Part shown: in pieces, positions 11,843 to 24,006 of the stretch
Numbering within the stretch: position 1 is the first letter of the stretch
How the letters are laid out: every line of letters starts with the position of its first letter
NCBI GenBank assembly: GCA_029747585.1
Contig: JAPEVF010000307.1
Location: 1 to 52,382 of the forward strand
Length of the DNA stretch: 52,382 nucleotides
Source of the DNA: Pleurotus djamor
Lineage: Eukaryota; Basidiomycota; Agaricomycetes; Agaricales; Pleurotaceae
Direction of reading: 5' to 3'
Made by a program: the position numbers and the translations under genes
Notes under the pieces: generated by a model
Database searches by the model: none
Seen by the model: the letters and a program-made list of their open reading frames with translations, nothing else
What the model was told of the DNA's origin: nothing

Positions 11843-12787
11843 ATGCAGTCAGCTACTCATCCACGCCTCCATGTTCGTGATATGCGTGACGCACACATAG
11901 TTCTCGAAGCTGTTCGGCTTGGTTACCTCAGACCAGTCATTCGACGGCTAAACGAGATGGAACGGTCGATGCACATCCGCTCGGGCGCTATATTTGTCTG
12001 GGAGGAGAGTGATGAAGAGGTCGGTCTGAAACGGTGGACAGGTAGGAGATATTTTTGCGGCATAGTGCATCCATTTTCATACTTCCTCCCAGATGGACGC
12101 ATATGGAGCCAGTCAAGAATGAGAGAGGTGAGTCTCCTAGTATCCGTTGGTTTATTTCTGAGTGCTTTCCTAATTTGAAATCAGCCTTATCTCTTCTATG
12201 ACGAGAAACTGCCGGGAGAGCAAGAAAGCGAACCACCAAAGCAAGTCAATCAATCCAAGGACAATATCATCACTCTAGACTCACTAGTGCGCGCTATTAG
12301 GTCTCCAACATACCGTTTTGTAGACGGTGCAAATCGAGGGACACCCATCTCATCCGCCATGTCGCACCACGACCGGAGTGCACGTCTTCCTACGGGGCTA
12401 GTCAAACAAGCCTACTCGGCTTGGGTGATGGTAACCCCTGGGCGTCCATCCAAGTGGCATTTGACAGCCTATTTTTCTTATAATGACTTACCAAATATTC
12501 CGACCCCCGATAAAGACCCTCTTCTTCGGGGGATAACCGTACCGAGTGGCATATATCGCAGCGGGAAAATACGTTCGAAGAGTAGCGACGAAGATGTGGT
12601 AGTGCCAGAGACCAACTCTGCGCGAATGGGAGGGATGTCTTCTGCAGGAAGTAGCGACCGCATGCTGCCGTCCCTACAATCAACGGTCGGAAACTATGGT
12701 GGACCCACAACACAACAGCGCCATGGAATGAGGATGCCCGAGGACCAGCGGCTGATAGAGATGCTCAACTCGCGGCTGGTATTATGA
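11843..12787 (+). CDS. Gti1/Pac2 family WOPR-domain transcription regulator
   Basis: Three exons, 11843-12041, 12093-12127 and 12185-12787, encode 278 residues. WOPR box A is complete: IVLEAVRLGYLRPVIRRL, then SGAIFVWEE and IKRWTDGR-type sequence (LKRWT joined to DGRIWSQSRMRE by the first splice), then PYLFYDEKLP. Box B follows with LVKQAYSAWV and KWHLTAYFSYNDLPNIPTP. WOPR proteins (Wor1, Ryp1, Gti1, Pac2) bind DNA directly and control morphological switching and development in fungi. The C-terminal 80 residues are Ser/Gly/Arg-rich and probably disordered. The protein is short for the family, which often carries a long Gln-rich tail. The middle exon is only 35 nt. The family call is firm; target genes cannot be inferred. 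Confidence 0.93.
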
Positions 12788-12916
12788 CATAGAATAGAGA
12801 ATATATATTTAATAACTCGTTTCTATGGTCGAAGGGGGTCGAAATGGGTCCAAGGGGTACTCCCGTACTTACAAGTCTGCATTTTGGCACCCACTCCGAC
12901 AGGTTAACCCTAGGAT

Positions 12917-13536
12917 CTAATCTTCGTCCGAAAGGGTGTCCTCTGCATCTCGGGTCCTTGCCTGGGCATTCATGGCACCAACAAGGTCGTCCGATTCGCC
13001 CTTTTGTGCAGCTAGTCTTTGACCTAGAATAGCTGGTTGAGGCTCGGCGGCTAATATAATGAAGGGCACCTACGTATCAAAGTGTGTATGGATTCTTGGG
13101 TACGGCGTTCCAAGCGAGCCAGTTTCTTGTCCATCTCTCGCTTGAGATCCCAGTTCGCGCGTTTTGGCGCAATATTGAAAACGTCCTATGGAGCAATTTA
13201 GTTGGGTTGGAAGGTCATTTATCCGAAGCGCTCAACTAATTCTTGAGCGCGTCGCTCCTCGTCCTCGTTCACAATCTTCTCTGCAAGCCCTTGAACGTTT
13301 TGCTCAATTGTGTCTTCCATATTCACGTCATCATCGGTTTGGTGCTTGCGCACTGAACGAGATACAGGGTCAAAATTCCTTCCCTTCAGAACAGGTTGGT
13401 TGTCGCTTCCTCATGTCAACGGGTGAGCCAGAGGGTAGTTGCTTCGCGTCGATACATACCTATCTTCACCAGCTTTGCGTCTTCTCAAGGCAAGAAGTCT
13501 GGCTTTCCGTTCCTCGGAGGCTTCGGCGAGCGACAT
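12917..13536 (-). CDS. Pre-mRNA splicing factor Cwf18/CCDC12
   Basis: Small spliceosome component of the Prp19/Cdc5-associated complex. Four exons, 13536-13460, 13405-13237, 13185-13074 and 13032-12917, sum to 474 nt (157 residues), close to animal CCDC12. The protein starts MSLAEASEERKARLLALRRR, has GRNFDPVSRSVRKH in the middle and the diagnostic block DVFNIAPKRANWDLKREMDK (compare LAPRKPDWDLKRDVAKKL in human CCDC12), then LARLERRTQESIHTLI. It ends acidic, TLSDED. The introns are 41-54 nt. The gene is divergent from GUF1 with 138 bp between the start codons. Confidence 0.88.
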
Positions 13537-13674
13537 GGAAGTTGGGGCAAATTACAGTTTGCACTAGCGCTTGTGCGCTTGTCCAAGCGATACGAAACGT
13601 GACCTGCGCATGACAGGCTCAGACGCGCCTTCCAAGTTCTGTCACGGTGTCGTTTCGTCAAGTCGTCAACGTTG

Positions 13675-16621
13675 ATGAGCTTCCATCATGCTTGCCTCCG
13701 TTCCATCCACAACATACTTTGCACTGCTAAGAGTCATACTCGCTGCTTCAGTAGTGGCCCCTCAAAAATTCATATAGAAGATTACGTTCCCGACGTTATA
13801 CGGTTGGCACCTCCGTCTTCCTGGGTTCCGTTTTCTGTACCTAACATACAAGTGCGCACCAGGAATTTCTCCATCATTGCTCACATCGGTTTGCTGCTCC
13901 CCTAAAATTCTGTGAACCATATTTACCCACCCGTCTAGATCATGGCAAATCCACACTCGCGGACAGGTGAGTTTTGTCTTCCTATACTAGTTTCGTCTCT
14001 GACCAAATTTTAACTAGGCTGCTGGAGGTATGTCCAATTCGTCGCTCGGCCACGACCAGACGTCACTAAGTCTCTGGGCATATAGCTCACCGGAACGATT
14101 GCAGCCAAACAGTCCGGAAAGAATGAGCAGGTGTTGGACAAGTTGAAAGTCGAGCGAGAAAGAGGCATCACTGGTACGCAGTTTCATGACGTTCACTCAT
14201 CTTTCTCATTCGCTAAACTATATTGTGACAGTCAAAGCACAGAGTGCTAGGTGATTATCTCCAAGCACGTCTGACTTCATACCTTCCTTATGGCTCCTTA
14301 GCATGTTTTATCAACTCTTAAATCAGCGTTATATGCTAAATTTAATTGATACGCCTGTAAGATAGGTGGATGTATCATCTTCGCGTTTTCTCTAACGAGC
14401 TTGTAGGGACATGTTGATTTCGCATGGGAAGTCTCCCGCTCGTTGGCAGCGTGTCAAGGCGCCCTATTGCTTGTATGTCGGTCTCCCTTTCTCCCATTGT
14501 ACCCTCCTCACCTTCGTTCTTTAGGTAGACTGCAGTCAAGGCGTTCAAGCGCAAACAATATCAGTCTACCATAACGCAAGGGACCGCGGGTTGACAATAG
14601 TGCCTGTTCTGAACAAGGTTAGCTCATGGGTATGCACGCACAATCGCACTCCCTAACTTGCCTTCATAGATAGACCTTCCAGCTGCGCAGCCTGAGCGAG
14701 TAATATCTCAAATGCAAAGCACCTTTGGTATAGATCCTGATGGTGTCATCGCAATATCTGCCAAGACTGGTAAAGGCGTTGAAGAAGTTCTACGGGCCAT
14801 TGTAGAGAGAATCCCGCCCCCCCTCCGGTTCTGCATCAGCCCCTTTCAAGGGATTTCTTTTCGATTCGTTGTGGGTGACCCTCCGATATTCATGAACGCT
14901 CATTTCCTCATACGCATTCTAGTTATGATAGATATCGAGGAGTCATATCGCTCCTCAACATCAAGGAAGGGACGCTTCGCGTCGGTACGGTTGTGATTTG
15001 TGAAAGGAATATACTCTCTCATGACCATACTCTCAGGGGACAAGATTTCATCCGTGCACACTCGCAAGCGCTACGAAATTATGGATCTAGGCATTATGCA
15101 CCCAGAAGAAAAACCTACTTCCGCGTTGTATCCAGGTCAAGTAGGATACATGGCTTGTGTCATGAAGGACCCAACGGATGGTGCGTGCTGGCACTTTTCC
15201 TTCGTGTCCTCTCATTCACATGATGCCCACTTGCTAGCTCATGTTGGCGATACTCTTTTTCGAGTGGGGCAACCAGTTGAGCCTGTTCCTGGCTTTAAAC
15301 CTGCAAAGCCCATGGTTTTCGCAGGCGTCTACCCCATTGATTCCAATGATTTCCCGAAACTGGAAGAGTCGATAAAAAGAGTGAGTGATCTTGTTATCCC
15401 CATGAAATAATCATCGTGATTCTCTGTCTACAGTTGACATTAACCGATCGAAGTGTCGCCGTTCAGAGGGAGTCGTCCTCTGCTCTGGGTCAAGGGTGTC
15501 GACTTGGTTTCCTTGGAACATTGCATATGGATGTGTTTCGCCAACGATTGGAAGATGAATACAACGCAAATGTCATAATTACTGCACCTACGGTGCCCTA
15601 TAAAGGTGTGTCTTTTGTTTTGCATTTGAACTGCATAATCAACTATCTCCAAACTATCTCCAGTTGTTTATAGGGACAGAGAGGTTATTGTCAGCAATCC
15701 AACCGATTTTCCGGATGTCACAGACACAACTTCCAAAGTGAAGGAAATTCAGGAACCCACTGTCAAAGCCTCAATCATAGTCCCGGAGCGTGGGTAGCGA
15801 GTTCGCATTCTCGTCAATCCGTTTAACATGTTTATAGGATACTTTGGGGATATGATGGATCTATGCTATACTCATCGCGCAGAAGAGTTGGATCATCGTT
15901 ATCTCGATTCCAATGGTGATTCATCAAGGATACTGATGACCTGCATTCTTCCTTTGAGCGAGATTGTTTCCGACTTTTTCGACCAACTGAAAAGTCGGAG
16001 CTCCGGTTTCGCAAGCTTTGAGTAGGTCGTCATAATATAAACATTTTCCGCGAGGCCTAAACACAGTTCTCAGTTACGAAGACGCCGGTTATAGAAAGAG
16101 CGATCTCGCGAAGGTACGCATCCCCCTGGTCTCACGCTGTTGCGACCACTCACGCGGCGGACCCTACAAGATGGTATTTCTCCTGAATTCCAAACCCGTG
16201 GATGCTCTTGCCATCATTGTCCACCGTCACTCTCAAGACTCGATTGGAAGGGCGTGGGTTAAAAAGCTACGTAAGTGCGAATTCGTCACTGATAATTCAC
16301 AACATCGGAACACTTTGTCCCAGACCGTGTGATACCGAGGCAGCTCTTTGAGGTACCTATACAAGCAGCCATCGGCAAAAAGATCATCGCTCGTGAAACG
16401 CTGCCGGCTATGCGGGCGGACGTCACGGCTGGCCTATACGGCGGTTAGTTGTGTCCTTGCTTAAACTGCGGTAGTGCCTAATCCCACACCCTTAGGACAT
16501 TATGAACGGAAGATGAAGCACTTAGAGAACCAAAAAGAAAGCAAACGAAAGATGAAGCGGATTGGAGTTGTCAACCTACCACAAGAAGCATTTTTTTGAT
16601 ATATTATCTAGATCTAAGTAA
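13675..16621 (+). CDS. GUF1: GUF1 mitochondrial translation factor (EF4/LepA), two homopolymer frame breaks
   Basis: Mitochondrial ribosome back-translocase GTPase. After a mitochondrial-type leader ([16 protein letters not shown]), the spliced G domain reads [47 protein letters not shown] and SAKTG. LepA-specific parts follow: [35 protein letters not shown] and [17 protein letters not shown], and a C-terminal domain ending [15 protein letters not shown]. There are two frame breaks, both at seven-base runs. C7 at 14817-14823 separates IPPP from [16 protein letters not shown]7 at 16591-16597 creates a TGA at 16597-16599; with one T fewer the frame continues DILSRSK to TAA at 16619-16621, which matches the usual LepA ending. 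A 28-nt exon (13939-13966) is followed by a 10-nt exon (14018-14027). Confidence 0.93.
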
Positions 16622-16781
16622 TGGATATGGGCAACTTTCTCCTCGTACTAAAAATAATCTTGGGCAACTTAGTGTTGGAACTTTTGACACAACCGTTGAA
16701 AACAACTTACGAAGGGTTATTATTACCTCCTCGTGTGCAAGTACAAATGATGTCTAGTGACATACTCTAGATACAAAGCAC

Positions 16782-19423
16782 TTATTTCTCAACGTGCCAG
16801 TCGAGCCTATCCGCCCACTTGGGTAGTAGCTCTGAAATTTGTTCAACATCCTTATCTCCACGACCAGACAGACACTGAGGGAACCGATCAGCTTCTTTCT
16901 TACTGAGAAGCAAGCATGTGAGGGGCTTACGATAACTAGATCTGAGTCCTTTGGCAAGGTGCCTGCGAGCCTAACGCCTTCCCAAATAGCATGAGATGAT
17001 TCGAGGGCTGATACGGATTAGAACGATGCATATTTCAATAATAGAAACCATACCTGGGATGATGCCCTCCTTTTGTGTCAACAAACGGAATCCTCTGAGT
17101 GCTTCTTCATCGGTTGCCACGACGTATTCTGCGCGGCCCGAGTCCTTGAGGTAAGCGTGCTCCGGCCCAACGCCCGGATAGTCAAGACCAGCACTAATGG
17201 AGTGCGTTTCAATGATTTGACCAACAGGAGATTGCAGAATGTATGTTCGAACTCCGTGAAGGACACCAGGGTTTCCCTTTGACAGAGTGGCACTATGACG
17301 GTCTCCATCGAGACCTAAGAAACACGCCTGTAAGTGACTTTTCATAAGGATGGACTAGGCGCGAACCTTCTCCACCAGCTTCGACGCCAACGAGGCGTAC
17401 CGATTTGTCCGGAATAAAATCGTAGAAGGTGCCAATAGCATTACTGCCCCCACCAACACATGCAACTACCACATCGGGGAGTTTATCCTTCACGGTTTTC
17501 AATTGAGCTTTGATCTCCTCCCCGATGACCTTTTGGAAGTCTCTGACAATAGTGGGGAATGGATGTGGTCCGATTGCCGAACCCACAAGGTAGTGAGTGT
17601 TGGAGAGGTTGGTCACCCAGTCCCTCATGGCCTCGTTGACTGCATCCTTGAGTGTACATGATCCCGAATGGACTGGGATGACCTATTTAACCATGAGAAA
17701 TGAATTATTTCGACGGGTGAAGGTAATTACTTTGCCGCCAAGCATGTGGATTCGGAAGACATTCAGAGCTTGCCGGCGAACATCCTCAGCACCCATGTAG
17801 ATGATGCATTCGAGTCCGAACTTGGCGCAGACAGTGGCTGTAGCAACACCATGCTGGCCTGCACCGGTCTCAGCGATGATGCGTTTTTTGCCGATACGGC
17901 GGGCCAAAAGGATTTGGCCGATAGCATTGTTGATTTTGTGCGAACCAGTATGGTTACTAGTTGTGTGAATCCAAATGATCACCAGAAAGAATGAATGAAG
18001 AGCTCACAGGTCTTCTCGCTTCAACCAAATATTGGCACCGCCTGCATGCTTAGTGAGGTTTTCAGCGAGGTATAAACCTGACGGACGGTTCATGTATCCA
18101 TAATGACTTCGGTATTCTTCCCAGAACAACGGGTCGGCAATAGCAGCTTTGTGTGCTTCTTCAAGTTCTGCGAGAGCATCCACCAGCGACTCAGGAACGT
18201 ATTGACCCCCAAATTGCCCAAATCGATGCGGTAGAACGGTTGCAGACAATTCATTCAACTTGGGAGCGGCGTCACGTTCGGCATTCACGGAAGGGGACGT
18301 GAGTTTTGCTCCTTCAGAAAGTAATGATCGCTGTGCTCTCGGCGCATCCTCCTTTTGCGTGAGGGAGCGGCAGAAATCTGTTACATGGGAAGGGATTTCC
18401 TCCGTAGGAGCAGCTTTGATGATGTTAACGAGTCTGCTACCGATGACGACACCGTCAGCTCCGGAATCTCCGACGAAATTGAAGTGATCCCGGGTTGCAA
18501 CACCAAACCCGACCGCGAGGGGTACGTCAGCGTACTGCCTGACCCTGGCTATGATATTCGGAAGCGAGTCGTTGATCGCAACTTGGTCGGACGACCCAGT
18601 GACACCCATCTATGAAAGTGTGTCAAGAACGGGTGATTGAATTGCGCTAAGCCATCCATACCTTGGAAACGATATAGATAAACGTGTCGGCGATGGTGGC
18701 CAAAAATTTCATACGATGAAGTGTTGTGGATGGCGCGATCAGAGGAACATAGGACATGCTAAAATATGTCTGATTACAAAGTAGATGGATATGCATGTCT
18801 GTGGATGCTCACTTGTGTCGGGCACATTTCTCTCTAAAGCTCAAGGCTTCTTCGGGAGGGAGATCGACCATAAGGAATCCATTGGCTCCAGCATCCTTGC
18901 CATCTTTTATAGCTTTTTCTTCATCATAAGCCAGAATGGGATTATAATAGCCTAGCCGAGGGCAGTTAGGTTTAACCGAGAAGGATGGCTAGAAGCCTCT
19001 GCGTACCCATAAGAAGGACGGGGGCTGTCAACCCTTTACTACGAGCTTCCCGTAGTTGAGCCAGCACAGTCGCATAGTCTATATCGTTCTTCAAGGCAAC
19101 CTAAGGCGAGCACAGATGGTTTAGCAGGCATTCGTAACCAAGTATGGATATCACATACGGTGTTGGACTCCTGTATCGTTGGGCCATCGGCGATGGGATC
19201 GGAGAATGGGACGCCGAGCTCGATGATGTCTGCACCACCTTTCTGCATCGCCAGAAGCAGAGGGACAGTTGCATCCTTGGTAGGATACCCAGCGGTTACG
19301 AAAGTGACCAGCGCTGGCACGCCCTATTAATGCATATCAGATATGTGGGGAGGTTATGCGACACGGTTGAACGAGGCCTACCTCGTTCTTCTTGTTCGCG
19401 AAAACCTGTTTTATGGCGTCCAT
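16782..19423 (-). CDS. TRP5: Tryptophan synthase, fused alpha-beta (TRP5 type)
   Basis: Catalyses the last two steps of tryptophan synthesis, indole-3-glycerol phosphate to indole and then indole plus serine to tryptophan. The protein starts [20 protein letters not shown] at 19423. The alpha domain has [19 protein letters not shown], with the catalytic Glu and Asp, and ends [17 protein letters not shown] linker of about 50 residues (about 18400-18250) leads to the beta domain: [31 protein letters not shown] (PLP lysine), [13 protein letters not shown] and the phosphate loop [10 protein letters not shown]. The end is RLDWHVEK before TAA at 16782-16784. Alpha-beta order in one chain is the fungal arrangement. 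There are many introns, and all the key motifs are present. It converges on GUF1 and is divergent from the asparaginase gene. Confidence 0.96.
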
Positions 19424-19475
19424 GTTTTAAGGGGGATTATGTGTCGCTGTGGAAAACGTGAGGATGTGCATGGCG

Positions 19476-19484
19476 AAATTTATA
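19476..19484 (-). promoter_or_regulatory. TATA-like element of TRP5
   Basis: Read on the minus strand, TATAAATTT lies about 55 bp upstream of the TRP5 ATG at 19423. It pairs with a plus-strand TATAAAA at 19539-19545 in the same 150-bp divergent promoter. Confidence 0.4.
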
Positions 19485-19538
19485 CGAATTGGCTATTACT
19501 GTGTTCGAGCTGCTGGCGCTCCGTTATAGGCCAGCGCT

Positions 19539-19545
19539 TATAAAA
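19539..19545 (+). promoter_or_regulatory. TATA box of the asparaginase gene
   Basis: TATAAAA is 29 bp upstream of the ATG at 19574. The whole TRP5/asparaginase divergent promoter is only 150 bp. Confidence 0.45.
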
Positions 19546-19573
19546 TTCGAGTCAGAGACATCATTTCGCCGCG

Positions 19574-22025
19574 ATGGAGCCGTCTCAGCTCTCCGACGAG
19601 TCTCGGGTGCTGGTCATCTACACTGGCGGTACAATCGGCATGCTCGTTGGGCGCCATGGCTACGTCCCAGAACCATACTTCCTGACAGAAAATCTGCGCA
19701 GCCAAACCCGTTTTCATGACCCCCTACAGGACTCGCTCTTCTCTAATGCCGCATCCGTCTCAGGATTTCGCCAGTGGAGCAACAGTGGTAGATCTAGTCC
19801 ACTCGGTGCACAATCCACAGATTCGACCACTCAGAAAATTTCTCAACCAACTCTGCTTGTGCGATCATCTCGTCCTATCGGCCGAGTACACGGCCTTACG
19901 GCGAACACCTCAGAACTTGAAAACGCCCGTCCAACATGCATCAAGGTCTCAGATGATGTCTATGAAGCACATCTACCCTCATTGGTAACGCCCAAGACCA
20001 CCATAGCAGGCAGTACCCGACGTATACGATATGCTTTGTTGGAGGTCTGTGATCAAGATTGGACTGCCTCCGTTGACTTGACCTGTGTTCTTAGTGGGAT
20101 CCTTTGCTTGATAGTAGCAACATAGAGATTGAGGGTATTTTCCTTCCGCTCTGCAGTATTTCCGAAATTCATAGTTGGCTAGATTGGATCAGAATTGCCA
20201 CCGAGATTGAGCTCAACTATCACTATGATGCTTTTGTCATTCTCCATGGCACCGATACGATGTGCTACACATCTAGTGCTCTGAGCTTCCTCCTTGAAGA
20301 CTTGGGAAAGACAGTGGTAGGTACAGACTATCGTGGACCGTGGTTCGTTCCCCATCACTTACTTGAGGCTGGTCAGATACTGACAGGGGCTCAAATACCC
20401 CTCTCTCAACTTCGCAATGATGCCGTGGATAACCTGATGGGCGCGCTGACTATTGCCGGTCGGTATATCATACCAGGTGAGCCATCTGCTACCTGTCAAA
20501 AGAATGCCCTGCTGAGATAACCTGCAGAATGTTGTCTCTATTTCAACCACACATTGTTCCGAGGCAACAGGGTTTCAAAGGTCTCATCTTTTGATTTGAG
20601 TGCCTTCAATAGCCCCAACTTTCCTCCCTTGGTCGACGGTAGTGCAGTTTTTTCTCCTTCCAGACACACCGATTGATCCATGCCTACCAGTTGGCATTGA
20701 TATCGTCGTGAATTGGAACAATGTTCTCCGCCAAACTAGTCTCCGAAGGTTTCATGCTCATAAAGGTATGCCTTTTTCGTCTGGTCTTCTCGTCTCTAAT
20801 GTAGTTACCCCTTTTCAGACATGAGTCCCAACGTAGGTACGTTATTCATTTGTGGTCTGGGACAACGCATAAATCAGACAAATAGCAACCCTCCGTCTCT
20901 TCCCTGGCATCACCGCGGCCACCGTCAAGGCATTCTTGATGCCGCCAATTCGAGGTGTTGTCCTCGAAACGTTTGGAGCAGGAAATGCACCACAGCGTGT
21001 CGATTTGATGAATGCTCTCAGAGAGGCATGCGATCGCGGCGTTATCATCGTGGCCATTTCACAATGCGCCAAGGGCTCCGTATCAGACGCATATGAGACT
21101 GGCCGCACGCTCATACAAGCAGGTGTTGTATCGGGCGGGGATATGACACCCGAGGTATATATCTAACTTCTCAACAACTGCGCTGGAATCTGATATTGAT
21201 CATCAGTGCGCACTGGCGAAATTAGGCTACTTATTGTCCAAACCCGACCTCTCTCTCGAGCAAGTGCGAAATCTCATCGCGATTCCTCTTCGAGGCGAAC
21301 TCAGCCGATCAACGGGGTCAGCACCAGGGCAAAATATCTCTGATGAAGCTTACGAGAAATTGCGCGGCGTTGTTTCCCGTTTCATATCCCTTTCCCAACC
21401 GCAGACTCATGTACCTCAGATCACAGTGACGCCTGACTCCGTTGAAAGCTCGACTCGAGACGCTGCCGCAGCTTGGACTGAGACAGCGGCGGAAATAACT
21501 TCGACTGAGACCGCGTTACTCCCTTTCTTGACGCATCTTGCAGTCGCTCGCGATGATGTCGACAGTCTCCAATTCTGCATCGACGCCGATGATCAGGCAA
21601 ATGAACGGTTGAATGACGGAGGCAGCCTAGGTCCCGGTGCCTTGGTTCCCGGTGGGGTGATCAACTGTATCGACCAGGCGTCCGGAAGGTCTCCCCTCCA
21701 CGTCGCTGCTCTCAACGGGAGTAGCCAGTGCGTAAAAAGATTGCTAGAGTCCGGAGCACTAGTCCATTCGCGCGATTCATTGGGCCATACTCCTCTTTAT
21801 TATGTAGGCATTTAGGTTTTCTGCTTCGTTGGAGTACGGACTGATCCTTCCTAGGCCGCACGACAAGGCCACAAGGAGATTGCGGAAAGGCTGCTNCAAG
21901 CAGGTGCGAACCTTGGTGGAATTGATGTTGAAGGGGGCTATGCTGCCCTCGCCGTGAGGGCGGCCAAGTATGTCGGAGATACACATTGCCTGAGTATATG
22001 GGAGTCAATAGGTATACATGAATAA
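19574..22025 (+). CDS. Type I L-asparaginase with C-terminal ankyrin repeats
   Basis: Hydrolyses L-asparagine to aspartate and ammonia. The first catalytic motif is near the N-terminus (VIYTGGTIGML) and the second is AFVILHGTDTMCYTSSALSF, with conserved GTDYRGPW-type sequence after it; IRGVVLETFGAGNAP closes the catalytic core. An insertion of roughly 90 residues (about 19690-20000), rich in Ser, separates the first motif from the rest. The C-terminal part has ankyrin-type repeats (SGRSPLHVAALNGSSQCVKRLL, then LGHTPLYYAARQGHKEIAER). The same asparaginase-ankyrin layout is known from animal cytosolic 60-kDa asparaginase. No signal peptide, so probably cytosolic. Stop TAA is at 22023-22025, 40 bp from the stop of the next gene. 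Confidence 0.92.
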
Positions 22026-22065
22026 GCAACAATGAGAGATGAAATTATAATATGCCTTGGGGACG

Positions 22066-23762
22066 TCAGTCCTCTATCTCAATGGCAGTTCCACTCGCGT
22101 CACCGTCGTCGCTTGGCGGGTCAATAGCATCTGTAATAGTTTCCCGGAGAGTGCGAAGAAAAACAGGAAGCTGAGCGCGTTCAAAGGTGAAAGGCGACTT
22201 CAAGAATTCGAGTTTCTCGACGAACTCCGGTTTTTCATTGTCTAACGACAAAGGGGTGTAGTGCAGCTTCTGCATATATTGGTTGGAAGCAAACGGAGGA
22301 TTCTCCCCAGTCGGAGGTATCCATTCGGAGCGTAAAGTGAAATGTAAGGCTAATCAAGGAGATTAAACACAGCTATGAGAAGTGAGCGAAAGAACACACC
22401 GTATCCTTTCATCTTCACCCCGTCAGAATGGGTGTAAACACAACTCAGAAGCCATTCGTCTTGGTCTGGACGTTTTGGCTGGCCAATGTGATCGATATTG
22501 ACNACGGCGATGTCAGTCAGGTCCTCGTAGAAACTGACGACAGCGGTAGGTTTGGGGTCGTTTGACGATACGCGGGTAGATTTTGCCGTCTTGTTTTTGG
22601 CAAGAGCTTCCTGTTGGAGTTTGAGTTCATATCGTAATTCCTTCTCTGAGCAAAGGGTAAGTTGGCAAAAAATATGGAGGTATTCAATGACGGGTACCTT
22701 CTTGCAACTTTTCTTCGCGCCATTGATTATTCTTGGAGATGATTGTTTCCTTCTCTGCGAGACTGTCTTTTAGTCGCTTGATATCCTCTTCAAGAAGGCG
22801 CTTCTCTTCATCTGCAGCGTCCCTCGTTAGCAAATGGAGTACTGAGCCCGACCGACTCAAGGGTTCCACACGGGCGAGATTGGAGGTGAGTTCTTGGATT
22901 GTCTTCTGTTGTGCTGACCAGAGGTGAGTAATCGCAGGACGCTATGGACTAGCCATGTTCAGCGACTCACTTTCAAGTCGTGCTTCAAAATGCTGCGTCT
23001 GCTCTTCCAAAAGTTTCTCCGCTTCTGTATGACGAAGAGCTGATAGCTCATCCAATTGCATTCGCAGGGTTTCGCATTGCGTTCTTTGGAATTCGTTGTC
23101 TTTCTCCAAGGCGCTAGCTTTTGCTTTGAGCGAGTTAATCTCTGTCCTGGCCTCGTGTAAAACTTCACGGGAGTTCGAAAGTCGAAACAACAGATGATCA
23201 TACATACCTCAGCGAGCTCCTTTTGCAGCTTGGTGGCATCGGGTGTCAGTTTAGCCTTGGTAGCCCTTTGAGTAGAACCGGACGCGGCGTTGATAGCTTG
23301 TGCAATCTGGGGTGCTATATCTTCATCCATGTCATGTGCCAGATTCTCGTCCTCATCTTCAAGCTCCATTACGTCGGAGGCGACGGGCTTCTCAGTTCGC
23401 GAGGGTGCCTGGGGTCGGTTGGTTCCGCGAGCTTTGCCTTTAGTAGATCGTGGGGCATTGGTAGGGAGGCTTTCTGCTTTCTTTCGTGGTCGCTGTATTG
23501 TCTGCGGGGGATCTTCGTCACTAGCCTCAACGTCCAAAGGCTCTTCTTTTGTGCCTCGAGTAGAGTCTGCCCTTGTATGTTGGCCTCGACGCGCTTTCAT
23601 CTGGCTCTCTGGCCCCGCTTTCGAGGCACGAACTTTATTGGCTGACTTCGCGACGCGTGGGGTCTTACTGACTTTAGATGTCCCTTGTGCATAGTGTAAG
23701 AAACTTTGGATAGACCGAAATCGTCGTTACNTACCGAGTTCATCATCTGTTGAAGAAGACAT
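22066..23762 (-). CDS. Monopolin-type chromosome segregation protein Csm1/Pcs1
   Basis: Starts MSSSTDDELG at 23762. A basic, disordered N-terminal region (KARRGQHTRADSTRG, then acidic ELEDEDENLAHDMDEDIA) leads into a coiled coil of about 200 residues (EARTEINSLKAKASALEKDN, then EEKRLLEEDIKRLKDSLAEK). The C-terminal globular part is the Csm1/Pcs1 domain: VVSFYEDLTDIAVVNI, WLLSCVYTHSDG, ALHFTLRSEW and YTPLSLDNE. This is the usual layout of the kinetochore/rDNA monopolin subunit, which clamps microtubule attachment sites in fungi. Stop TGA is at 22066-22068. An N at 23731 lies near the first splice site, so that junction is approximate. Confidence 0.82.
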
Positions 23763-23889
23763 TGGCGAATAGACTGTGGTCAAGCGCGTTGAGGCAAACG
23801 GACGAACGGGNACTCGGTTACACGTGATGCATTGATGATCTGGGGCCCCTATTGTGAGTGCTAAAATACAAATGACTTCTTTGTTGTGC

Positions 23890-23930
23890 TATGGAAGGAA
23901 AAGGAAAGCAAAGGAAAGCAAAGTGAAAGG
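23890..23930. repeat. GGAAAGCAAA-type purine repeat
   Basis: A short stretch of near-perfect GGAAAGCAAA units (about four copies) 130-170 bp upstream of the Csm1/Pcs1 start. On that gene's strand it is a pyrimidine tract, as is common in fungal promoters. Confidence 0.5.
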
Positions 23931-24006
23931 TATATGCCATCTAAGAGGTATCGTACAAATGCGAACGAAAGGGAATCACTGGAAGTAAGGCGAAATTGAT
24001 GCAAAG

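Noticed and set aside
23290..23694. 134-codon plus-strand frame opposite Csm1/Pcs1
   Set aside because: Antisense to the coding disordered N-terminal region; no family features.
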